Shown here piece by piece: positions 16,234 to 24,739 of a stretch of 64,000 bases of DNA (position 1 is the first letter of the stretch; each line of letters starts with the position of its first letter). The stretch lies in the NCBI GenBank assembly GCA_964476155.1, contig CAYYYS010000002.1, forward strand, positions 77,864-141,863, given 5' to 3'. The DNA comes from JAHIYU01 sp964476155. GTDB taxonomy: Bacteria > Krumholzibacteriota > Krumholzibacteriia > LZORAL124-64-63. The translations under genes were made by a program, and so were the position numbers. The notes beneath the pieces were generated by a model that searched no databases, was not told the origin of the DNA, and saw only the letters and a list, made by a program, of their open reading frames with translations.

Positions 16234-18845
16234 ACGGCTTCAGCGAAGCGATGGCGATCATTCCAGCCGGCGCCGCCGCTGCACCGGGAGGGCCGTGGCC
16301 ATACGCCGTGGCCATCCTGCTCCTCGCGGCCGGACTGTGCTGGCAGATCTGGCGTGTCAGGCAGCAGAACTGTGACTTGCACGACCGACAGGAACGAGTC
16401 CGCGGTCTGGAGAGCCTGCTGGCGATCTCGGCACGGATCCACGCCTATCGCGATCCCGATCATCTGCTGGGCGAAGTGGCCGAATCGGTGCGCGAATTCC
16501 TGGGCTTCCACCTGGCCCTGCTGCGGATCTACGATCTTGCCGAGCGGACCTTCGAGGCGCGGGCTTTCGCGGGTATCGACGAGGAGGGTGTCGAGTACCT
16601 CAAGCACATGCCGGTCACGTTGCCTGAATTCCGCAAGCTGACCCTGCCGCACTTCCAGATCTCCAACAGTTACTTCATCCGCCACGACATGGAAGGGGCC
16701 GACCAGGCCATGGCCGGAGGCTATGTCTCCGATCTGGGCGTGCGCGAGGAGGGGGAGTGGCACGAGGATGACGCGCTGATCATCCCCTTGACCTCGCCCG
16801 AGGGCGAGATCGTCGGGTATCTGAGCGTCGACGATCCGATCGATCGTCAGATCCCGTCCCTGCAGCGTATCCAGATGCTGGAGCTCTTTGCCCAGCAGGC
16901 CGCCACGGCCATCGCCTCGGCCGAGCTCTATGCCCGGCTGCACGGTCAGAACCAGGAACTCACGCGGTCGGCCGATCGGTTGCGCTACAACAACGAACTC
17001 AAGCACAACTTCGTGGCCAATGTCAGCCATGAACTGCGTACGCCCCTGACGTCGATCAAGGCCTACAGCGAAGCCCTGCTCCATGGGCGCGGCAAGATGG
17101 AAGAGGAGGCGCAGCGCGAGTTCATGCAGGTGATCCACCTGGAGAGCGAGAAGCTCACGGGAATCGTCAACAACCTGCTGGACCTGGAACGCATGGAGCG
17201 CGAGCAGGTCACGTTCAATCGTCACCAGACCGACCTGGTGGCGCTGATCCGGGGGCTGGAAGGCACGTCGCGCAACCAGGCCGCGGCCAAGAATATCGAT
17301 TTCTCGATCCACCTGGACCGCGACGAGATCCTGCTGGGCGTGGACGCGGACCTCGTCCGGCAACTCATCCGGCACCTGATCGACAACGCCATGAAGTTCA
17401 CTCCAGCGGGCGGCAAGGTCCACCTGTCGATTGTGGACGGCGTGTCCTCGGTGCGTATCGTGGTCGAGGACAACGGCATCGGGATCCCCGACAACAAGAT
17501 GTCCTTCATCTTCGATCGCTTCTATCAGGTTGACGGTTCGTCGACGCGCGAGCACGGCGGCCAGGGTATCGGCTTGGCCATCTGCCGCGACATCGTCGCG
17601 CGGCACGGCGGTCGTATCTGGGGCGAGCGGGTACAGCCGCAAGGCGTGCGCTTCAATGCGCTGCTGCCGCGGCGTGACGAAATTATCCGGCGCGGCAAGA
17701 ACAACGGCCGTCACACCATCTTCGGCGACGTGCCGGAATTTGCGGAGAAGCTGATCCACTGGGTCGGCGAGCTCATGCGCGTCCGCATCGTGTCGCTGAT
17801 GGTGCCCGATGCCGGCGGTGAACACCTGGTGGTCGAGGCCGCCATGGGCCTCGAGGATACTATCGTACAGGATACGCGACTGCAACGGGGTGAGGGCATT
17901 GCCGGCCGCGTTTGGCGCGACGGCGAGACGATACTCGTCGAAGACATCGCCAGCGACGAGCGCATGCCTCGGGATTACAATCGAACCCGGTATGAGACGG
18001 GGTCCCTGCTGAGCGCGCCCATCTGGAGGGACGACGAGATCGTCGGCGTGATCAACGTGAACAACCGACTCGACGATCGTCAATTCACCGATCGCGACAA
18101 GCTGTTGCTCGACAGCCTGTCTGAGCGTCTGGGTCACATCCTGGCCCGTGTCGACTCGCAACAGCGCGGTAATCGTGAATTCAAGAATCTCAGTCAGGCC
18201 CTGCGCAAGAGCATCGCTATTCGCCGGGCCCGCCACGACGAGCTGGCGGAGGTATGCCACGAGATCTGTATCGCCGCCGCCCAGTGCCTGCATCTGCAGC
18301 GCGAGGATCTCAAGGGGCTGGCTTTCGCCCTGCAGACCTACGACCTGGGATTGTCGGGCATCCCCGACGACATCCTGCACAAGACGCCCGCGCTGGAACC
18401 CGAGGAATGGGAGATCATCCAGCAGCATGTCGGCCTGAGCCTGGAGATGATCCAGTTCCTTGATGCGCCCGCCGCCGTCCACGAAGTCGTGTTGCATCAC
18501 CACGAACACTACGACGGCAGAGGTTACCCCGAAGGTCTGGCCGGTGACGCCATTCCGCTCGGGTCACGCCTGCTTTCGCTGGCCGATGGTCTGACGGCCA
18601 TGCTCCAGGGACGCCCCTACAAGCGGGCCATGTCCCTGGACCAGGCTCTCGGTGAAATCGAGAAGAGGGTCGGCAAGCAGTTCTGTCCGCGCTGCACATC
18701 GACCTATGTGGCGGAAGCCCAGAAGTTCGGGGACCGCATCGCCGAGATCCAGAAGGCGCGATCCCTGGCCCTGCATTCGGACGAACCGATCAAGGTGTTC
18801 GACAGGACCGAGCCACGGCAGCCTGAGCCGGAGCCTGTCGCCTGA
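16230..18845 (+). CDS. Hybrid sensor: GAF-HisKA-HATPase-GAF fused to a degenerate HD-GYP domain
   Basis: 871 aa. A membrane segment (about 20-40) and short coil precede a GAF domain (about 60-245), HisKA with VSHELRTPLTSIKAYSEALL (His267), HATPase with DNAMKFTPAGG, DNGIGIPDNK and GGQGIGLAICRDI, a second GAF (about 497-640) and a C-terminal HD-GYP-like domain (about 650-836). The HD-GYP keeps HHEHYDGRGYPEGLAGD and LSLADGLTAM, but the metal-binding HD of the canonical HDIGK motif is replaced (LQTYDLGLSGIPDD), so c-di-GMP hydrolysis is unlikely. An intact kinase fused to an apparently catalytically dead HD-GYP, beside a GGDDF protein, suggests c-di-GMP or protein sensing rather than turnover. 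Confidence 0.86.
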   Translation: MNGFSEAMAIIPAGAAAAPGGPWPYAVAILLLAAGLCWQIWRVRQQNCDLHDRQERVRGLESLLAISARIHAYRDPDHLLGEVAESVREFLGFHLALLRIYDLAERTFEARAFAGIDEEGVEYLKHMPVTLPEFRKLTLPHFQISNSYFIRHDMEGADQAMAGGYVSDLGVREEGEWHEDDALIIPLTSPEGEIVGYLSVDDPIDRQIPSLQRIQMLELFAQQAATAIASAELYARLHGQNQELTRSADRLRYNNELKHNFVANVSHELRTPLTSIKAYSEALLHGRGKMEEEAQREFMQVIHLESEKLTGIVNNLLDLERMEREQVTFNRHQTDLVALIRGLEGTSRNQAAAKNIDFSIHLDRDEILLGVDADLVRQLIRHLIDNAMKFTPAGGKVHLSIVDGVSSVRIVVEDNGIGIPDNKMSFIFDRFYQVDGSSTREHGGQGIGLAICRDIVARHGGRIWGERVQPQGVRFNALLPRRDEIIRRGKNNGRHTIFGDVPEFAEKLIHWVGELMRVRIVSLMVPDAGGEHLVVEAAMGLEDTIVQDTRLQRGEGIAGRVWRDGETILVEDIASDERMPRDYNRTRYETGSLLSAPIWRDDEIVGVINVNNRLDDRQFTDRDKLLLDSLSERLGHILARVDSQQRGNREFKNLSQALRKSIAIRRARHDELAEVCHEICIAAAQCLHLQREDLKGLAFALQTYDLGLSGIPDDILHKTPALEPEEWEIIQQHVGLSLEMIQFLDAPAAVHEVVLHHHEHYDGRGYPEGLAGDAIPLGSRLLSLADGLTAMLQGRPYKRAMSLDQALGEIEKRVGKQFCPRCTSTYVAEAQKFGDRIAEIQKARSLALHSDEPIKVFDRTEPRQPEPEPVA

Positions 18846-18912
18846 GTCACGTTTCGTCGCGGAAGCAGGATGTCCGCGACCGGGAGTACAAGCACACACG
18901 GGAGGCGTAGCG

Positions 18913-19284
18913 TTGCGCAAGATTCTCATCGTCGACGACGAACCCTATATCCTGAATATTCTCGATTTCAGCCTCGATGCCGAGGGCTACAGCGTCCTGA
19001 AAGCCGCCGATGGCGACGAGGCCCTGCGCCTGGCCGTCGAACAGTCACCGGATCTGATCATCATGGACGTGATGATGCCCCGGCTCGACGGCTTCAAGAC
19101 GTGCCAGCGCCTCAAGGAGGACGCGAAGACCAAGGATATTCCCGTCGTGCTGCTCACCGCCCGCAACAGCCGTGAGGATCGGGCCCGCGGCGACGAGGTG
19201 AAGGCCGACGGCTTCATGACCAAGCCGTTCAGCCCGCAGCGCCTGCTGGAGACCGTCCAGGAGTACCTGGGCGTGGTCAAGTAG
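18913..19284 (+). CDS. CheY-like response regulator
   Basis: 123 aa from TTG at 18913, chosen because GGAGG lies at 18901-18905 and the receiver fold begins at once (RKILIVDDEPYILNILDF). The frame is open upstream inside the kinase gene but has no receiver similarity there. Phosphoacceptor Asp is in LIIMDVMMPRLDGFK, with LLTAR and FMTKPFSP following. It is probably the second output of the adjacent sensor, and it ends the signalling cluster just before a 19-nt repeat fragment and a hairpin. Confidence 0.87.
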   Translation: MRKILIVDDEPYILNILDFSLDAEGYSVLKAADGDEALRLAVEQSPDLIIMDVMMPRLDGFKTCQRLKEDAKTKDIPVVLLTARNSREDRARGDEVKADGFMTKPFSPQRLLETVQEYLGVVK

Positions 19285-19285
19285 T

Positions 19286-19298
19286 CTAGTGCTCTGTC
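19286..19298. repeat. Partial copy of the CTAG-ended repeat
   Basis: CTAGTGCTCTGTC matches the first 13 bases of the complement of the 19-nt repeat; similarity then stops. It begins one base after the TAG stop codon of the receiver gene. Confidence 0.6.
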
Positions 19299-19328
19299 CG
19301 AAATAAGACGGCCCCGCTCGCAGGGGTG

Positions 19329-19361
19329 AAGGGCGTCGAGCCGTATGGTCTCGACGCCCTT
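19329..19361 (+). terminator. Strong hairpin after the signalling cluster
   Basis: AAGGGCGTCGAG and CTCGACGCCCTT form a perfect 12-bp stem around a 9-base loop, 45 bases after the receiver stop codon. No long T run follows, so it may be a weak intrinsic terminator or an RNA-stabilising end. Confidence 0.6.
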
Positions 19362-19431
19362 GTTCATCCCCTCCGGTCCCTTCAGGTCCGGATGTTGCTC
19401 CCCCGACCGTCCACGTGTATCCTTTGTGCCC

Positions 19432-21459
19432 ATGACCGACCCTACCGAAAGCAAAACCGGAACCTTGCTGGCCGAAGTGGTCTTGCCGGTGCCTCTGTCC
19501 GATACATTCACCTACCTGGTGCCGCCCGACTGGGATGTGTCCGTGGCGGTGGGCGATCTCGTCTCCGTGCCGTTCGGTCGACGCAAATCCGTGACGGGGC
19601 TGGTGTTCGATGTGCGTCGTGTCGCGTCAGGCGTGGTCGAACAGGATGGACACCGTCTTCGCTCCCTGACCAAGCGCTTCGGTGACGCCTATGCCGTCAC
19701 CGGCGATCGGCGCCGTCTGCTGGACTGGATGTCCGGATACTACGCCCTGCCGCCCGGCGAACTGGTGCCGCTCTTCCATCCTCCCGCGCCGGGCACGCGC
19801 GCCCGCCGCAAGCGCCACGAGACGGCCGAGTTTCCCCTGCGCGATCCGGCCGCCATCGTATTGACGCCGGATCAGGATCGGGCCGTGTCGGCAGCCATTG
19901 ATCATCTCGACCGAGTCGCCTATGGCACGCTGCTGCTTCATGGCGTCACCGGTAGCGGCAAGACCGAGGTTTTCCTGCGGGCCATCGCCGAGACCCTTGA
20001 CCGCGGGCGCGGCGCCATCTACCTGTTGCCCGAGATCGCCCTGACACCACAGACCGAGGCCCGCATCCGCGAGCGCTTCGGCGAGGCCGTGGCGACCATC
20101 CACAGCGGTTTGTCGGCAGGGGAGCGCTGCCGGGTTCACGAAGCCGTGGCCGCCAGCGAGGTGACCGTAGTGGTGGGGCCGCGATCGGCGCTCTTCGTAC
20201 CCATGCCCGATCTGGGCCTGATCGTCATGGACGAGGAGCACGAGACTTCCTACAAGCAGGAGGAGAAGCCTCGCTACCATGCCCGCCACGCCGCGCTGGT
20301 CCGAGCCCGGACGGCCGACGCCTTCGTGATTCTCGGCTCGGCCACCCCCGACCTCGAGAGCGTGCGCAACGCGCGCGAAGGACGTTACGAGCTGGTGGAG
20401 CTGCGTGATCGCCCCGTGGGAATGCTGCCTGCCGTGGAAATCGTCGACATGCGGGAGGAGCGCTCAAGCGACGGTTTTTCGCCACAGTTGCTGCGCCGTC
20501 TCGACCGGACCCTGGGGCGGGATCGCCAGGCCATCCTCTACTACAACCGTCGTGGGTACGCGCGTGTGTTGCAGTGCGCGGCCTGTGGCGAAGCGGTGCC
20601 CTGTCCCAACTGCGACATCGGCTTGACCGTGCACCTGCGCCCGCGGCGTCTGCTGTGCCACTACTGCGGTTACTCGCGTCCGACACCCGCGACGTGCCCC
20701 GCCTGTGACGGACCGGAATTCCTGCCGTCGGGGGGCGGGACCGAAAAGCTCCATCTGGCTCTGGCCGCCCACTTCCCCGATGCGCGGATCCTGCGCCTGG
20801 ACCAGGACACGACCCGCCGGCGCGGCAGCCATGCCCGTATTCTCGCCGCCTTCGCCGGTGGCGAGGCCGATATCCTGGTAGGGACGCAGATGGTGGCCAA
20901 GGGCCATCACTTTCCGCGCGTGGATCTGGTGGGAGTCCTGGCGGCCGACGACGGTATCTCACTCCCCGATTTTCGGGCCCACGAACGCGCTTTCCAACTG
21001 CTGACCCAGGTCGCCGGGCGCACCGGCCGCAGCGAAGCGGGCACGGTGATCTTTCAGAGCTGGCAACCGGACCATCCCGTCATTCGACACGCCGCGGCCC
21101 ACGATCCGCACGCTTTCGCCGACGACGAGTTGGAGATCCGTGGGCTCGTGGGTTACCCGCCCTATCGGAGAATGCTGCGTCTGGCACTGACGGGCCGTCG
21201 TCTCGGTGCGGTGGAGGCCGCCGCGGACGAGCTGGCCGGCCTGATCAGGCGCGAACTGCGCAATCCGGACGTGGAGGTCCTTGGTCCGGCCCCCGGCGTC
21301 TTCCCGCGGTTGCACGATCGCTATCGATACCAGCTGTTGCTCAAGGGAGCCTTGTCCGGTGTCGAGAAGGGCTGGCTGGCCGATTGCGCCCGTCAGCTCG
21401 GTGCCCGTACGCGGGATATGGATGTCATGTTGGATGTGGATCCGGTGGGGCTGTGGTGA
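19432..21459 (+). CDS. priA: Primosomal protein N', replication restart helicase
   Basis: 675 aa from ATG at 19432 (MTDPTESKTGTLLAEVVLPVP); the open frame upstream runs through the hairpin and is unlikely to be coding. PriA reloads the replisome at stalled forks. After the N-terminal DNA-binding domain come Walker A GVTGSGKTEVFLRAI (about 171), LLPEIALTPQTEARI, DEEH (about 266), SATPDLES, the zinc-binding region with four CxxC pairs (LQCAACGEAVPCPNCD, LLCHYCGY, TCPACDGPEF), ILVGTQMVAKGHHFP and QVAGRTGRSE. All helicase motifs and all eight zinc cysteines appear present. Confidence 0.96.
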   Translation: MTDPTESKTGTLLAEVVLPVPLSDTFTYLVPPDWDVSVAVGDLVSVPFGRRKSVTGLVFDVRRVASGVVEQDGHRLRSLTKRFGDAYAVTGDRRRLLDWMSGYYALPPGELVPLFHPPAPGTRARRKRHETAEFPLRDPAAIVLTPDQDRAVSAAIDHLDRVAYGTLLLHGVTGSGKTEVFLRAIAETLDRGRGAIYLLPEIALTPQTEARIRERFGEAVATIHSGLSAGERCRVHEAVAASEVTVVVGPRSALFVPMPDLGLIVMDEEHETSYKQEEKPRYHARHAALVRARTADAFVILGSATPDLESVRNAREGRYELVELRDRPVGMLPAVEIVDMREERSSDGFSPQLLRRLDRTLGRDRQAILYYNRRGYARVLQCAACGEAVPCPNCDIGLTVHLRPRRLLCHYCGYSRPTPATCPACDGPEFLPSGGGTEKLHLALAAHFPDARILRLDQDTTRRRGSHARILAAFAGGEADILVGTQMVAKGHHFPRVDLVGVLAADDGISLPDFRAHERAFQLLTQVAGRTGRSEAGTVIFQSWQPDHPVIRHAAAHDPHAFADDELEIRGLVGYPPYRRMLRLALTGRRLGAVEAAADELAGLIRRELRNPDVEVLGPAPGVFPRLHDRYRYQLLLKGALSGVEKGWLADCARQLGARTRDMDVMLDVDPVGLW

Positions 21460-21632
21460 TTAATACGTAAATAAAGCACATAAATAATCAAGCAATACTC
21501 AGGTTCTACTATCCACTTGCCGATATATTACGTATACTTAGTAGTTCAAATGGTCCGGAGCCTGACCCGCCTGGGTTCTGCGACCGGAAAGACTTCCCCG
21601 CCATAGGTCAACGACCCACCGAAAGGATCGGG
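21460..21632 (+). promoter_or_regulatory. AT-rich leader of the secreted protease gene, with shared motif
   Basis: This 173-base gap is clearly more AT-rich than its surroundings. It contains TATCCACTTGCCGATAT at 21510-21526, followed by AGTAGTT at 21540, the same arrangement found before the receiver-GGDEF gene. AAAGGA at about 21620 serves as ribosome binding site for the ATG at 21633. No intrinsic terminator for priA was seen. Confidence 0.5.
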
Positions 21633-24600
21633 ATGCACTTCTTTACCCGTGCAACCAGGACTTCGCGGACAACGCGCGTCATGGTCGGTTTGCTGATTGG
21701 ACTCCTCCTGGTCGCCGCGCTGCCCGCGTTGGCCGACCGGACCGCCGACATGGCTCCCTATACACCCTACGATTCTCATCAGGGGACGCGTCACTTTGGT
21801 TTCATGGAGTCACCGGACCATGACCGGGAATACGCGGAGAGGGTGCGTGTGCTGCCGACCGACAAGGATGATTTGCCACAGTCCTTCAGCTGGGCTGGGC
21901 AGATGACCATCGCCAAGAATCAGGGTACTTGCGGCTCCTGCTGGTCCTTTGCGGCCCTGGGCCAGATCGAGGCTCACATGAACATCTTCTATGGCCAGGA
22001 ACTCGACTTGTCCGAGCAGCAGGGAATCAATTGCAATCCCTACGGCGCGGACTGCGACGGCGGCTGGGCCTCGGCGGTCTACAACGTGGCCATGACCTAC
22101 GGCATGATCCGCGAGGACGCCATGGGCTACGCATCGGCCTACCAGGGATCGTGTGAACAGGGCAGTTTCATGCCCTTCGCCTTCATGACCGACTGGTACT
22201 ATGTCACGCCCAACGTCACCCAGATCAAGACGGCGCTCTTGAACGGTCCCGTCTGTACGTCCATGGACGCCGAAGGTCCGTTCGAGGACTACACGACCGG
22301 TTGTTACGCCTATCCGGGCGGCCCCTACACCAATCATCTCGTGGTGATCGTCGGTTGGGACGACCGGGCCTGCGACGACAACGGCGCCTGGATATGCAAG
22401 AATTCCTGGGGCACCGATTTCGGTGATTTCGGTCTGTTCACCATCCAGTACGGCGCGTCGCTGATCGGCACCAACGTGACCCAGATCGAGCTGGACATTC
22501 CCGATGTCGAGGTGGCGATCACCGGTCCCGACGAGAGCACGCAGCTTTTTGCCGGTGATGCAGTCGACATCGAGTGGGAGACCCAGGGTGCATCCTGTTC
22601 GACGGTGGACATCTGGTACGGCGCTGACGGAGTCCTGGACACGCAGGTCGCCGACGGAATCGCCAACGACGGCTCCTTTGCCTGGAGCGTCCCCAACTTC
22701 ACCACCGACAACATGCGAATTTGTGTCGTGGCCGACGGCAACACCCGCAACGGTTTCGACATCACCGACCGTTTCTCGGTGATCGGGCACAAGTCCGTGT
22801 ACGTTTCCGCTCTCGGCAGCGATACGTATCCCTACGCCACGCCGGCCGACGCCGCGAACAGCATTCACGACGCACTCGGAGCCTGCGCCGGCCGCGACTC
22901 AGTGCTGGTGGCCGGTGGCGACTACTCCGGCTCCTTCGGCGTTTCGGGAACCACCTGGGTCATCGGCGGCTGGAACGACACGTTCACCGTCCGCGACACC
23001 CAGGCGACGCCCACGCGCATCCAGTCGGTTGCTTCGGGCATGGTCTTCGTTGACTCGGCCGATGGTCACTCGGGTGTGACCGGTGTGGAATTCCACGACT
23101 GCACGGGCGCTGTGGGCAGCACGCCCGCCATGGGCAAGCATGGTGGCGGCATCTACGTGAGCGGGTCCTCGCCGGTGATCAAGGACTGTGTCTTTACCGA
23201 CAACAGTGGTGATCCTTACGGCGGTTTCGGGGTCGGTGGTGCAATCGTGGCCTACGGGGGGAGCCCTCGTATCGAGGACTGTGTCTTCACGGGTGGCTTT
23301 GCTGACCTGGGTGGCGCGGTGGCCCTCTTCGATCCCGTCGATGTGGTGATCACCGGCTGCGACTTCATGACCAACGTCTGTACCGAGACCACAAGCGACC
23401 AACGGGGCGCCGCGATCTATGTCCAGGGCGGCAGTCTCGAACTCGTCGACAATCTCTTCGACGGCAACGGCACGACCAACATGGGTGGCGCGGTCTACGC
23501 CGAGGACGCGATCCTGATCCTGACCGACAACCACTTCACGGGCAACCAGGCCCTGGCCACGGGCGGCGCGCTCATGATCACGGGTGGCTCGTTGACTCTC
23601 ACGGGCGGTTCGTTGACCGGCAACTCGGCGACCACGATCCAGGGAGGTGGGATGTTCGTCACCGGCGCCGACGTGAGCGTGCGCAACGTGCTGATGACCG
23701 GTAACATCAGCCCGAGCATCGGTTCGGCGATCATGCTCGACTCCGTTGGCCAGATAGAGATCGTGAACTGCGCCTTCCTGGAGAACGTATCCGACGTGAC
23801 CAGCATGGGCACCATCGGAGTCCTCCCCGGCGAGAGCCTGCTCTTCCGCAACAACGTCTTGGCCAACAATCAGGGCGGCGGTATCGGCGGCAGCGCGACG
23901 ACATCGGATCTCGACTTCAACCTGGCCTGGAACAACGGCGTTGATTACCTGGGCTTTACCCCCGGCGCCAACGACATCCAGGCCGAACCGATCTTCGTGA
24001 ACGCTCCGGCCGGTGACTACGGCCTCGCGCTCCATTCCCCCTGTCTCGACCGCGGTGATCCCGAGGTGTCCTACTGTGATCCGGACGGGTCGCGCAACGA
24101 CATGGGAATCTGCGGTGGACCGGCCGCCGAGTTCGCGGCGCCGGCGGCCGTGCAGGGCGCCGTGCTGACCGAGTTGAGCGGCGGACGACTGGAGATCACC
24201 TGGACCGCCAATGGTGAGCTCGACATGGCGGATTATGTGATCTACTGTGGAGTGGCCGATCCCTTCGTACCCGCGGCCGGACTCGTGGCCGTGACGGTAC
24301 CCCATCCCGGCGAGAGCTGGATCGACGAAGCCCCCACCGGCGGCTACTACCTGGTGGTGGCCGTGGACGATACCGGACACGTGGGTGGCTACTCGGCCAA
24401 ACTGGAGACGACGACGGACGCCGGCGGCGGCGATACGCCGCGGGCCCTGGCCGTCACGGGTATCACACCCAATCCCTTCAACCCGCGCACCAAAATCGCC
24501 TTTGCCGTGCCCCAGGCGGGACTCGTAAACGTACGTATCCACGATATGCGCGGTCGCGTGGTCAAGACCCTGGTATCCGGGGACATGGCGGCGGGACGGC

Positions 24601-24719
24601 ACGAACGGGTCTGGGAAGGCCGCGACGACGACGGCGCTCCGGTGGCCACGGGTGTGTACCTGGTGCGTGTTCACGATGGTGATCGTGTGGCGACCGCCAA
24701 GGTGGTATTGACGAAATAG
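21633..24719 (+). CDS. Secreted papain-family (C1A) protease with beta-helix and FlgD-like C-terminal sorting-type domain
   Basis: 1028 aa. A signal peptide (about 1-35, ending AALPALA) is followed by a C1A peptidase domain with oxyanion Gln and nucleophile in NQGTCGSCWSF (Cys103), His235 in YTNHLVVIVGWDD and Asn257 in CKNSWGTDFGDFG; the triad is complete. Next come an Ig-like stretch (about 290-385) and a right-handed parallel beta-helix (about 390-790) with repeated GGAIY/GGGIYV and 'DCVFTDN' turns, then a fibronectin-like region. The last 75 residues (GITPNPFNPRTKIAFAVPQ ... ATGVYLVRV) are the FlgD-Ig-like tail of FCB-group secreted proteins. It is probably exported to the cell surface to degrade protein; the substrate is unknown. 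The leader motif is shared with the signalling island. Confidence 0.9.
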   Translation: MHFFTRATRTSRTTRVMVGLLIGLLLVAALPALADRTADMAPYTPYDSHQGTRHFGFMESPDHDREYAERVRVLPTDKDDLPQSFSWAGQMTIAKNQGTCGSCWSFAALGQIEAHMNIFYGQELDLSEQQGINCNPYGADCDGGWASAVYNVAMTYGMIREDAMGYASAYQGSCEQGSFMPFAFMTDWYYVTPNVTQIKTALLNGPVCTSMDAEGPFEDYTTGCYAYPGGPYTNHLVVIVGWDDRACDDNGAWICKNSWGTDFGDFGLFTIQYGASLIGTNVTQIELDIPDVEVAITGPDESTQLFAGDAVDIEWETQGASCSTVDIWYGADGVLDTQVADGIANDGSFAWSVPNFTTDNMRICVVADGNTRNGFDITDRFSVIGHKSVYVSALGSDTYPYATPADAANSIHDALGACAGRDSVLVAGGDYSGSFGVSGTTWVIGGWNDTFTVRDTQATPTRIQSVASGMVFVDSADGHSGVTGVEFHDCTGAVGSTPAMGKHGGGIYVSGSSPVIKDCVFTDNSGDPYGGFGVGGAIVAYGGSPRIEDCVFTGGFADLGGAVALFDPVDVVITGCDFMTNVCTETTSDQRGAAIYVQGGSLELVDNLFDGNGTTNMGGAVYAEDAILILTDNHFTGNQALATGGALMITGGSLTLTGGSLTGNSATTIQGGGMFVTGADVSVRNVLMTGNISPSIGSAIMLDSVGQIEIVNCAFLENVSDVTSMGTIGVLPGESLLFRNNVLANNQGGGIGGSATTSDLDFNLAWNNGVDYLGFTPGANDIQAEPIFVNAPAGDYGLALHSPCLDRGDPEVSYCDPDGSRNDMGICGGPAAEFAAPAAVQGAVLTELSGGRLEITWTANGELDMADYVIYCGVADPFVPAAGLVAVTVPHPGESWIDEAPTGGYYLVVAVDDTGHVGGYSAKLETTTDAGGGDTPRALAVTGITPNPFNPRTKIAFAVPQAGLVNVRIHDMRGRVVKTLVSGDMAAGRHERVWEGRDDDGAPVATGVYLVRVHDGDRVATAKVVLTK

Positions 24720-24720
24720 T

Positions 24721-24739
24721 CTGTTTGACAGAGCACTAG
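24721..24739. repeat. 19-nt CTAG-ended repeat, copy 2 (between convergent genes)
   Basis: CTGTTTGACAGAGCACTAG, identical to copy 1. It again exactly fills the space between two convergent stop codons: the protease TAG ends at 24719, and the CTA at 24736-24738 is the complement of the aroB stop. Confidence 0.8.

Noticed and set aside
16047..18509. 820-aa open frame antisense to the large sensor kinase
   Set aside because: It mirrors the kinase codon by codon, has no recognisable domain, and results from high third-position GC; the plus-strand protein has clear motifs.
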